Source: Paramarasmius palmivorus
Taxonomy: Eukaryota > Basidiomycota > Agaricomycetes > Agaricales > Marasmiaceae
Assembly (NCBI GenBank): GCA_037176845.1
Contig: JAYKXP010000044.1
Location: forward strand, 1-64,000
DNA length: 64,000 nt
Direction: 5' to 3'
The notes beneath the pieces are model-generated. The model saw nothing but the letters and a program-made list of their open reading frames with translations, did no database searches and was not told the origin of the DNA. The stretch's first letter is position 1; each line of letters starts with the position of its first letter. Positions 53,507 to 64,000 of the stretch are shown here, piece after piece. A program made the translations under genes and the position numbers.

Positions 53507-53519
53507 TATATATTTAAAG
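53507..53519 (+). promoter_or_regulatory. TATA-like element before P450 copy 2
   Basis: TATATATTTAAAG, about 60 bp before ATG 53580. Confidence 0.4.
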
Positions 53520-53579
53520 CACCACAGATATGGGGTGAGAAACAACAATCTACTTACCACCCCTAGCTTTCCCCGTATC

Positions 53580-55729
53580 ATGCCCGAGTTCACAATTTAC
53601 ATTGCAGCTGTCTCTGCCGTCTTATTCGTGGTCTTGTTGAAAAGATTCTCATCTCGCCAGTCATATCCGAACTATGCTCCCGGCCCACCTGGACAATTTC
53701 TCCTTGGAAATCTGCTGGAGATGCCTACGAAAAAACCCTGGATTACATACACAGAACTGGCGAAGGAATATGGCGAGTCGCCCCCCTTTCCGAACTTCTG
53801 GAGCTCATTTCTGACTTGGTGTGTAGGGGATGTAATGCACTTCAAGGCGGTGAACGATCACATCGTAGTTCTGAGCAGCATACAAGCTTCCAAAGATCTG
53901 TTTGAGAAACGATCCCGGATCTATTCAGGTCGCTCGACGGAAGATTTGAGTTCGCTGTATGTCATTGCACTTGGACGGCATAATTTGTATCTAAGGTTTT
54001 CGATAGCTCAGGGTGTAGCTTCAACTTGGGTCCGCTTTTTCTGTCTGCTTTATGGAGTACTCATAGTTTGTCGTTCAGCCCTCTTGAATTATTCTGACGA
54101 TTGGCGCCAAGGTCGAAGGCTCTATCAACAGACATTTCGACCCGATGCGCTTGCCCAGTTCCATCCCGCTATTGAGGAATGCATCAACTTCTTCCTGAAA
54201 CGTCTGTTAAATTGTCCTGAAGATTTCTTGGGTCACATTAAAGTGTAGGTCCCATTTCTCAACTGCATCTGGCTTCGCTTATACATCGCACAGCTTGTCC
54301 AATGGCATTGCTCTTAAGATCGTGTATGGAATCGATGTCAAGGACATTGATGATCCACTGATCTCTGTAGCAAACCACTGCCTACACATCTTTGACACGC
54401 TTCTCTCTCCTCGCTACTTGGCTGTTTTGAAATATTGCTCTTTCGTCATGTCGGTTCCCCGCTGGTTTCCTGTAATAGGAATCAGTCAGGCGACACCTCG
54501 AATTGAGCCAAAACTACGCGAACGACTTACGCAACTTACCTATGCAGCGAGTTCAAAGGTCCATGGTACCTGGCTAGAGGTTACCTCTCCTTGGCAACCT
54601 TCATCTGACATTTCTGTTTGTCCAGAACTCCAACGCAGAAGTTGATGGTCTGATTCCCCGGCTCCTACGGGAAATGGATCCAAGTCATACCAGCAATAGG
54701 CAGGCGATAGAGCGAATGAAAGATATGGGTTCTACCGTTTACTTTGGTTGAGTGCGTACTTGCCCCAACTATTCATGGATTGACAGCCTTCCAACGTAGC
54801 AAGCGCCGATACGGTGCGCATTTATCCACCCGATCACCGTTTAACTGATCATTATGCAGACTCTATCGTCGACCGGGTCCTTCTTCTTGGCGATGGCGAG
54901 GAATCCCGAGTCGCAGAAATTAGCTCAGCAAGAAATCGACACAGTTGTGGGCAGAAAACGTCTCCCAACGCTGGAAGATCGCAAAGGCCTACCGTATATC
55001 GAAGCCATATACAAAGAGGTCCTTCGTTGGAGGCCTGCTTTGCCTCTGGGGAAGTATTTTATAGTCAGTACAATGTTCTGTGTCGATTGATCGTAATCTA
55101 CAGGGGCTGGGCATATGGTCACCTCGCCAGATCATTATCGAGATTACTACATACCTCAAGGCTGGCTTCTTTCGACTCCCAAATGATGGTTGACATGAAT
55201 ATTTATACAGGTACTCTGGTTTTCGGCAACATATGGTAGGCATTTTCGGGTCCATCTCTCCCATCTGAACATGGAATGGATAATCTTTCAGGGCAATGAC
55301 CCGTGACGAGCAGGTTTACGGGCCTGAACCAAATGAATTCAAACCCGAACGGTTCCTCAATACTAAAGGGACCATAAACGATATTCTCGCCTACGGATTC
55401 GGTAGAAGGTACCCATTGATTCGCACCAGAACGCTTTGACGCTGAGTCATGTATTTAGGGTTTGCGTTGGACGACACCTAGCCGACACTATTTTGTGGCT
55501 GACCTTCGCATCTGTCCTAGCCTGTTTCAATATCGAAAAAGAAAAAGACGAGCACGGAAATGAAATCGACATACCCGAACGCTACTCCGACGGACCTGGG
55601 GCTTTTTCGTGAGCTTTTTCAACCTCCAAGTAAATCGCTCTGACCTCTGAGCGCACCTACAGCTATCCGTTGCCCTTCCGTTGTATTGTAACTCCTCGTC
55701 ACGAAGGGGTATCGGGCTTGATATTTTGA
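53580..55729 (+). pseudogene. cytochrome P450, cluster copy 2, broken
   Basis: Same architecture as copy 1: anchor, [63 protein letters not shown], haem loop [13 protein letters not shown], end FRCIVTPRH. Two kinds of damage show. First, near 54476-54487 the frame shifts: after PRWFPVIG the expected VRRHLELSQ helix is read only in the next frame, consistent with a one-base insertion. Second, the splice donor after LRWRPALPLG reads GGAAGTATT instead of GTAAGTATT (near 55050), and a later donor is GCTGGC. The haem and ExxR regions are undamaged, so the loss seems recent. A sequencing error could explain the frameshift but not the donor. Confidence 0.72.
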
Positions 55730-56957
55730 ACGAGTCCGCCCTCATGAATCAGTACTTATGAAATTCAATTTATCTTTCTTTCGCTCCCAGGTCGAGTATC
55801 AACACATACCATTGTAAACCGTTTAGTTAAATTACTATTGGCATCGAAGCTGTTGTTTGGCTTGAGAACTCAGAGGTCGACTTGCCCGATGGTTCTGGGC
55901 CCGAGCGAGGCCCGAGTCATGATAAGCGCTTAGTAATAGCCAGGCGCTTCAACGCGGTACCTGCGTGAACTACAGTCACTCCAATACTATGGTGTGCTCA
56001 ACGTCTTGACTTTACCTCCCAATAGGTGTCTCGGAATGCATTTGGGAAGTGACTACGGACAGCATCAATTTTCGTACTGAGTGAGTCGCTCCGACGAAAA
56101 ATGTTAAGTCTGGCCCTCAGGCATTGTATTATCATTCCGATTTGCGACGGCCAAACCAAATGAGGCTGCCTCCCGATGTCATTCAAATATCAGTGGTCAA
56201 GGTGCGTTGGTATGCTTCAATATATCTCTACTTATATGGCTCTAACAGGAAGTCCCAAGGAAGGCCGGTCATGTTCCCCTATATCATTCCAGCTCCCTCC
56301 GCTTCGACTTCTGTCGTACAGTATCAGAAGTGACATCTCACATACACTCGTGGGGTCCCCGCGCCACACTCTACTTTGGACCATAGTGACGACACAGATT
56401 CCCGGAACCAGGAAAGTCGAAGGATTAAACGGATTGGAAAACGTTAGGCGCGTGAATGTTGCTGTCCCTTATTCAAGCTCTACTAATGTGACCAAAATTC
56501 GTGCAGATGTTCAATACACCCTCCCATTGTATCGGTTCCCCCTTGCACACCCCTAGCGCATCCGTTGCCTTCCATGTTCACTGTCAAACTCGCTTCAAGT
56601 CTTACTTCATCAGAATGTCGGGCATGTAATTGAACGGTTGTACCGCCGCCGTGTCTTGCCCTTGGCCTCAGGTGGGGTTGATGGTCTCATGGAATGACAT
56701 GGTCACCTCTACACGGACAAGAAGCTCCAGATAACGAAATCTGTAATACCGCAAAATCAGAACACTGGAAGACGTCAAGGAGGCCACATGCTTGGACTTC
56801 TGTGGTTCTAGCTACTTGTCACAATCGCGACTCAAGGAGTATCGGGGTCCGATATTTTAAGGTTTGATCTTCATGATAGATCTAGAGGGAGCGTTTCGGG
56901 TGCATTCTGGTATAAGATGTCACCCATGATCCTCTAGGGAGACTGGCTCATTGCGCC
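55730..56957. other. spacer between P450 copies 2 and 3
   Basis: About 1.2 kb without a supported gene. A 127-codon open frame at 56176-56556 lacks any recognisable pattern. TATAAG at 56911-56916 probably serves the next gene. Confidence 0.4.
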
Positions 56958-59194
56958 ATGCCCCAACTCTCATCCTACATCACTGCTGTGTCTTTTCTTT
57001 TGGTTGCCGTCTTGTTGAAGGGGTTGATATCTCATCGATCATACACTAGCTACCCTCCTGGCCCACCGGGACGGTTTTTCTTTGGCAGTCTTTTGGATAT
57101 TCCCAAGAAGAAGCCATGGGTAGCCTACGCGGAGTGGGCGAAGAAATATGGTGCTGTTATCGTGGTACTATCCACTTGTCAAACTAATCTCTGCAACGCT
57201 TTCTCTAGGCGACGTCATGCACTTCAAAGTCATTAACGATCACATTCTAGTTCTCAACAGTCTCAAAGCTGCGAACGACTTGTTCGAAAAGCGCTCGCGA
57301 ATCTACTCAGGACGACCGAATGAAAAACAGTTTGCTTTGTTAGTCATCCTCCTCTTTGCACTCACAAACGCCGCAAAACTTACGATTAGACAGGACAGGA
57401 TGGGGCTTTAACATCGGTCTGTCTATGCCCAGTTACTTGAACTAGCGCTCAAATTCGGGTATGCAGTTCTTCAGGATTACTCTGATACTTGGCGCCATAA
57501 CCGAAGGCTCTACCAGCAAACACTCAGGCCTGATGCAGTCATTCGGCTCCTTCCATCAATGCAGGAAAGTGTCGACTTTTTCCTCCAGAATTTGTATAAG
57601 ACCCCTCAGGTGTTCATGGGGCATATCCAAGTGTATGTGTGATTTCCACGTTCTCGCACTATAGAGCACCATTGATGCATCGTATAGTTTATCTAACGGC
57701 CTCACTTTGAAAGCGATGTATGGAATCGATATCAAGACCTGTGACGATCCTTTAGTCTTGATAGCGGAGGAGGCCACCCACGCATTCGATCAATTCACCG
57801 CCCCATCTTTTATTGCCGTGCTGAAGTATTGCCCCTTCATATTCTCAGTTCCGCGATGGTTTCCCGTTGTAGGAAGGGTCAGGCGATTCCTCGAAACGAC
57901 CCGAGAGAAGGTGGATATTTTACGCGACCTTCCGCTCCAACATATCCAGAAAAGTATGGTACGTGACCGGAAATCTTGTGTTTACCCCCTGAAAAAGGTG
58001 TGCTCACTGAGTTCTTGTAGCAATCTGGAGTAGAAATCAACGGCGTCATTCCTCAACTTCTGCGTGAAATGGATGCAAACAATGTCCGAAACCAGGACCT
58101 AATACAACGAATGAAGGATATGGCATCTGTTGTTTATGGCGGTGGGGAATTTACTTCTTTCCAGCTTCTTTGGAACCTCCTGGGCTGAGATTATTTTGTA
58201 CGTAGCCAGTGCCGATACCGTGAGTACCGAGTTGTAGCGTACGGGCGATCTTACATCAACTTTATGCAGACGCTGTCCTCCACCGGCACTTTCTTCTTGG
58301 CAATGGCGAAAAATCCTCAGCCACAGAAACTAGCCCAACAGGAAATCGATCGCGTAATTGGCAGGGGCCGCCTCCCAAGCATTGAAGATCGTGCAAGTCT
58401 ACCGTATGTCAATGCAATCTACCTCGAGACAATGAGATGGCATCCCGGTAAGCAAACGTTTTCAATGTACTCATGTCACTGAATCTCTCTAATCTTTATA
58501 CCACAGCTGTGCCACTAGGTCAGTCGAATTTTGCTGTGACCTTTTCCGTGCTGACTTCGGACTTCAGGCTTCGTTCATATGGCAACTCAGGCCGACCATT
58601 ATCGTGATTATTATATACCTCAAGGTAAATCGCTGAACCTTCTGTGAATACGTCAAGTAACCCAACCTGTCACAGGCACAATTGTTTATGGCAACATATG
58701 GTGCGTGCTATTAGTATAACGCTCGACGTGTACAATTGCCTTAGATTTCCTAGGGCTATGACTCGTGACGAGCAAGTCTATCCCGATCCGAACGAGTTCA
58801 AACCCGAACGCTTCCTCAATACCCAAGGGAATATAAGCGACATCATTGCCTACGGTTTCGGCAGAAGGTAGCTCATTTACTCATTCATGGCAGCACGGCG
58901 GTTTGCAACTAGAAACCATTACAGAGTTTGCGTTGGAAGACATCTGGCTGATGCTATTCTATGGCTGACATTCGCATCTGTTTTGGCCTGCTTCAACATT
59001 GAGAAAGAAAAGGACGAGCATGGGAATGAGATTGACATACCGGAACAGTACTCAGACGGACCTGGTCTATTTTGGTAAGCCTTTGTTTCTTGCCATTCAC
59101 CGAGTCGCCTTCCTGATTCATATTCAGTTATCCATTGCCTTTCCGTTGTGCAATAACTCCCCGACACGAAGGAGTGACAAGCTTGATCCAATGA
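56958..59194 (+). CDS. cytochrome P450, cluster copy 3
   Basis: ATG 56958, anchor ([12 protein letters not shown]), hinge [37 protein letters not shown]-helix [65 protein letters not shown] (ExxR), [11 protein letters not shown], haem loop [13 protein letters not shown] and end [13 protein letters not shown] at TGA 59192-59194. Introns traced are GT-AG and in phase, and I saw no break. It is the closest intact relative of broken copy 2. Confidence 0.87.
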
Positions 59195-59846
59195 GTTCTG
59201 ATATCAAAGAATGTCGGATGTAATAGTCTGGCGAAATACATGTTTGAGAATTTGTCCGACATGGATGAAATTTTGCGATCTTCAAGGTGCCGGTTTAGGT
59301 CGGAGAACACGGTGCGCAGTGTCGTGAGGCTCGAACTGGTCGAGGAAATGTTTCCCAGTGCCATGCTTCTTGCTACCGATATCGGTGCTGGTACCCAGTG
59401 GTACCCACGGAACTGTCCGAGGCAATTGACCCGGGTTCCTATCCCAAGGTATCAATGAAACCGAAGCAACCGTTGGGAATCCGTTCCAGGGGACAGCGAG
59501 TTACCATTCATCCAGGGAAATCTGATGGAGGCTCGAACGTTCGCTTCAACAACGTGTCAAGTAAAAGCGAACGAAAATCCCTCGATTTCGTTTCTGCATA
59601 TGAGTTATTTGAATGGTAGCTGCACGATGTACTACAGTCGATCAAGCGTACGCGCCCTGTCCAGCCTCGGCCGTATGCGGGCCCGTGTGGACAGTTTATG
59701 ATGTAAAGCCGTCGGTAACTGGGTGGTGACGGTGGCGGTGTGAAGATAGATTACATTATCAGCCATTTTTATAAGTCAACCCAATCGCCCTCTTTCTTCC
59801 GTACTTTCACCACCTCTTTTCATCCACCCGTTCTCGTATCGCAAAA
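59195..59846. other. spacer before the transketolase gene
   Basis: Short open frames on both strands (for example 59240-59458) carry no recognisable pattern; treated as non-coding. Confidence 0.4.
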
Positions 59847-62215
59847 ATGGTCGGTGTCGAGAGCAAATTCCCCATTGATCTTAGCAAATACCAACCGTAA
59901 GTTTTGGTACACGCTTGGCCTCGTTATAGAGGACTGATCTGTCACCGATAAAAAGTCTCAAGCTTGACGCGAGCAATCCTCGTCTCACAGACGAGCAGAA
60001 GGAGACCTTGAAGGCCAATATCCAACTTCTTCGCGATGTTATTGTCCTCTTCACTGCTACTGGCGCTGCAAGAGGAGTCTCTGGACACACTGGTATGCAA
60101 CTATAGATTGTTTGCATGATAAGACCTGACATCGCGTCAAATAGGTGGTGCATATGACACCGTGCCCGAGGTCGTCCTTTTACTCTCTCTTATCAATGGG
60201 AACCCACAGAAGTATATGAATGTCTTGTTCGACGAAGCTGGTCAGCAATTTCCTTGATCTCCGTTACTGGCCGTGTTCTTACATGTGATCTAGGTCACCG
60301 TGTCGCTACTCAATACCTTTTATCTGTACTTGAGGGTGCTATGCCGGCCGAGCACTTACTCCATTATCGTGAAGCTAACTCCAAGCTGCCTGGTCATCCT
60401 GAATTAGGGCTCACACCTGGGGTCAAGTTTTCATCTGGTCGACTAGGGCATATGTGGTGAGTGCTACGATGCTGGATTTGCGGATCAATCAAGGTCTGAT
60501 GCGATATACATGAAGGCCCCTTGTCAACGGTGTTGCTCTTGCAAACCGGGATAAAGTCGTTTTCTGCCTAGGGTCCGACGGTTCTCAACAAGAAGGAAAT
60601 GACGCCGAGGCTGCGCGTCTTGCTGTTGCTCAGCACTTGAATGTCAAGCTTTTCATTGACGACAACGATGTCACCATCGCGGGGCACCCATCTGAATACC
60701 TAAAGGGCTACGAAGTTGGCAAGACCCTCGAAGGTCATGGATTGAAGGTTGTCACTGTTGACGGAGAGAACCTCGACGCTCTATGGACTGCAGTCAGCAC
60801 GATCGTTACATATGATGGTCCCGCTGCTGTCATTTCCAAGCGTAAGATGGCTCCTGGCATCGCTGCAATTGAAGGTTCGACACATGGCCACGATGTCATC
60901 CCTGTCAAAGCTGCCCTTGAATACCTCGAGAAGCGGGGCTACCAGGGCTTTGGAGAGATTCTCAACAACATTAAACCTCAACCTCAACCGTATCTCTACA
61001 TTGGTTCCACGAAGGAAGTCGGCGCAAACCGTGTCGTATTTGGTGAAGCTGTTGTCGGCGTTCTTGACAAGCTTAGCAAAGAGGAAGCCAAGAGGCGCGT
61101 CATGGTCATTGACAGCAAGTCTTCCTCACTCAATCACAAGAACAGTTTAGCTAACTACCGATTGCAGGTGATCTGGAAGGTTCTACTGGCCTGAAGGTCA
61201 TTCACCAAAAGCATCCCGAGGTGTTCATTCCATCTGGTATTATGGAACGTGGCAACTTCTCGGCAGCGGCAGGTTTTGGTTTCGAAGGTGACAAGCATGG
61301 TGTCTTCTCAACTTTCTCCGCTTTCCTCGAGATGGTTATCTCCGAGATCACCATGGCGCGTCTGAACAACTGCAACGTTCTCTGCCATTTCTCTCATGCT
61401 GGTGGTATGTAAACTACATTTATCCACTGCCGAACTTCTCTGATAATTCTCTTGCAGTTGACGAAATGGCTGACAACACATGCCACTTTGGTATCAACAA
61501 CATGTTCGCCGACAACGGTCTCTCCGATGTAGAATCCTTCCTCTACTTCCCTGCTGATGCTGCTCAGATGACCGCCGTCATCAATAGAGTCTTCTTCGAG
61601 CGCGGTTTGCGTTTCGTGTTTAGCACGCGTTCCAAGGTACCTTATATTTTGAAGGAGGATGGAAAGAGCCGTTATTTCGACGACAACTATCAATTCGTGC
61701 CTGGCAAGGACGAGGTCATCGTCGAGGGAACTGCAGGATACGTCGTCTCCTTCGGCGACATGCTCTACCGTTCCTACGATGCCATCTTGAGATGCCGACA
61801 GGAAGGATTGAATGTTGGTCTTGTCAACAAGCCTACGCTCAACATCGTCGATGAGCAGACTATCATGAAGATTGGCCAGAGTCCGTTTGTCCTCGTTGTC
61901 GAGTCTTTCAACCAGAAGACCGGCGTATGTCTAATACCTTGTTGTGCCACGCTTCTTTTAGCTGACTTGTTGATTTCCAGCTTGGTTCGAGATTCGGAAC
62001 ATGGCTCATTGAGCGCCAACTAACACCCAAGTACGGATACATTGGTACTACCAAAGAGGGTACGCGATTACTAATAACATCTGTTCTGCATCACTAATAT
62101 TGCTACCAAAGGATCCGGAGGTCTTTGGGAGCAAATTCCCCACCAAAATCTTGATCCCCAAGCAATTATTGTCAAGATCAAGAGCTTGGCGCAGGGTGCT
62201 GCTGTCTCCAAGTAA
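59847..62215 (+). CDS. divergent transketolase-family enzyme
   Basis: ATG 59847, ending GAAVSK at TAA 62213-62215, with about eight introns; roughly 640 residues. The thiamine diphosphate part has VSGHTGGAYDTVPEV where common transketolases have GHPGAPMG, then FCLGSDGSQQEGNDAEAA and KLFIDDNDVTI, which together form the GDG...N cofactor motif. The pyrimidine-binding part has MERGNFSAAAGFGFEG and the conserved CHFSHAGVDEM. The C-terminal domain ends GTTKEGSGGLWEQIPHQNLD. The intron at 61115-61167 has a GC donor (GCAAGT) and its removal restores VIDSDLEGSTGL. The family transfers two-carbon units between sugars, but the changed motifs make the substrate uncertain. Confidence 0.85.
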
Positions 62216-62365
62216 TCTGTTTTCACCAGCAATGAACGGGAACTGAGAAGAGAAGAAAATAATATTGTAAATGTAATACCGATGCTATAGATCTGTTATC
62301 TTTTGAGAGAGGCACAGTTGACAGAGGGCAATTATTTAATAGCAGGGAAAAGTGTTGATAATCTG

Positions 62366-64000
62366 CTACTCTGGCGGCGGTGTTTCAGATACCAAACTCT
62401 CGACTCCAGCGTGTCGGGGGATGATCCTGCAGCGGAACGGTAGCGGATGACTGATAGAATGGGTGACGGAGCTAACTTGAATGATAGAAAACTACTACGT
62501 ACGAAAACACTCCTGGACCAGGCGAGTAGCGCTCGGGAATGTCGATCTCGTTGCCTTTCTCGTCCGTTTCCTTTCGGATGTCAAAGCAGGCTAAAACGCA
62601 TGCGAATGTCCACCGAAGGACGGTATCGGCTAAATGTCGCCCAACGCAGACTCTGTCCACAGAAGTAAGCAGGCGGAGGAGCAAATTCGACTGTTTGAAA
62701 GCATTTACCTTCTTCCAAAGCCGTAGGCAAGGATATCGTTTATAGTCACGGTTTTGTCAAGGAATCGCTCGGGTTTGAACTCGTATGGGTCGGGGTAAAC
62801 GTTTTCATCATGGGTCATAGCCCTGACATGGTGATTCGCATCTTCAACACAGGTAATATCCACAAAACGTACCAGATATTGGCCATGACAATTGTACCTA
62901 ATACCGCTCAATTAAAATGGTCCCAAATCACGGCACGAGGCAAGCGCACCTCGAGGTATATAGTGCCCACGGTAGCTATCTGACTGACTAGCCATGTGAG
63001 GGAGACCTGTTGACAGGGTCGTCAATACCTTTAAGATAAAAACAAGAAGATACATTCCCATCGGAACTGGGGGCCTATAGCGAAGTACCTCCTGGTATAT
63101 GGCCTCAACGTAAGGTAAATTTGGGCGGTCGTTAGGGGTCGGGAGATGCCCTTTCCCTACAACCATGTCGATCTCCCGCTGGGCTATTTCTTGAGGTCGG
63201 GCATTGTTCGCCATTGCAAGAAAGAAAGTCCCAGTGGATGACAGAGTCTATAAAGATTGTAGTGTTCATCGAAAAGTGCGTCTGAAGCATATGTAATACG
63301 CACCGTGTCAGCACTCGCTTTGTTGTGGGTACCTACGTTAGACCCATGGAATCTATCAAAAGTCACGAAGACACACCGAGAGTAACAATCGTCGCCATAT
63401 CCTTGACTTGCCGTATGTATGCCTCCGACTTGGCATTACCTATTGCAGCTTCTTGCAAAAGGCGTGGAATAATTCCCTCCGCCCCCATACCAGATTCCTT
63501 GAACGAAGATCAGTTCCTATTTGTTCCCAGCGGCATCTGATGCATACCTTCAAGCGTTGCATCGGCTGCTCGCGAAATTCTTGAAGGTATTCATTCGACG
63601 CCTCGACCAATCGTCGGACTGGCCCTAAAAGTGGAACCCACCGCGGGACCGACATGAGGAAGGGACAGTACTTGATTACCGCAATGTATTGCGGTGATAC
63701 GAGTCTATCGCCAATATTTGAAACGGATTTCGCTAAAGTGATCAAAGGATCGTCCCCGCTTTTCACGTCGATTCCATACATGATCTTCATGGCAAGGCCC
63801 TCCGAGAGCCTGCAGCATAAGTGATGCGCGAATGACCTTCAGGAACTATGGGTATACGCACGTGTCAATGTGGCTCATAAATTCTCCCGGGCTGGAGAGG
63901 ATACTTTTCAGAAATCTCTCGATATGTTGCTGTATAGCGGGACGTAGACAGACTACCGCATCAGGCCGGAATACTTGCTGGTACAACCTGCGATTCTCGC
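62366..64000 (-). CDS. cytochrome P450, cluster copy 4, 5' end outside window
   Basis: Reads on the minus strand from beyond 64000 down to TAG 62366-62368. Visible parts are the C-helix (NRRLYQQ), MYGIDVKSGDDPLI, SVPRWVPLLGPVRRLVE, ASADT, FFLAMANNARPQEIAQREID, QEVLRYRPP (ExxR), MASQSDSYRGHYIPRG, FKPERFLDKTV, haem loop [15 protein letters not shown] and the end HPLPFRCRIIPRHAGVES. It has the same exon pattern as copies 1-3 but is inverted and lies beyond the transketolase gene. The N-terminal anchor and hinge are outside the window. No break seen in the part present. Confidence 0.85.

Noticed and set aside
1..64000. CRISPR arrays, bacterial operons, riboswitches, rRNA
   Set aside because: None seen; gene structure is eukaryotic throughout.

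Overview
The window looks like nuclear DNA of a mushroom-forming basidiomycete (Agaricomycetes). Genes are split by many introns of about 45-65 bp, genes lie close together on both strands, and there are KDZ, Helitron and chromodomain Ty3/gypsy elements, F-box and BTB-like gene families and tandem P450 genes. Most gene models below were spliced by eye, joining exons where donor, acceptor and reading phase all agree. They are inferences from sequence, not transcript-supported models.

Layout. 1-4768: 3' part of a Ty3/gypsy element. Its pol frame has three TGA stops, there is a clean 3' LTR, and between pol and LTR lies an intact five-exon gene on the opposite strand coding for a coiled-coil protein. 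5915-9785: a KDZ transposase gene, complete apart from three TGA stops. 10146-18558: small host-type genes, including the ribonucleotide reductase small subunit (10937-12280, minus) and a POLD4-like DNA polymerase delta subunit (18062-18558, minus), plus several unrecognised genes. 18815-26340: a Helitron with a 2246-residue Rep-helicase reading frame and an N-terminal extension cut by one TGA. 26533-32503: an unrecognised gene, two BTB/POZ-like paralogues, an F-box gene and an F-box-like gene. 32896-34946: a WRN-type 3'-5' exonuclease and an unrecognised gene. 35367-49402: a P450, a small secreted M15-like peptidase, an MFS transporter, an EBP/EXPERA-family protein, a DUF4112 protein, cyanase and SDHAF3. 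50599-64000: four related P450 genes (one a pseudogene, one cut by the window end) around a divergent transketolase.

How it fits together. The first 26 kb mixes damaged transposons with ordinary replication genes (RNR small subunit, POLD4). Five of the six transposon stops could come from CGA-to-TGA changes (C to T at CpG) and another upstream of the Helitron frame fits the same pattern, as expected if methylated CpG has been deaminating. The last 14 kb is a locally duplicated P450 family with one decaying copy. The most unusual item is the spliced antisense gene inside the gypsy element, with a SUMO-interaction-like motif, a long coiled coil and a basic tail.
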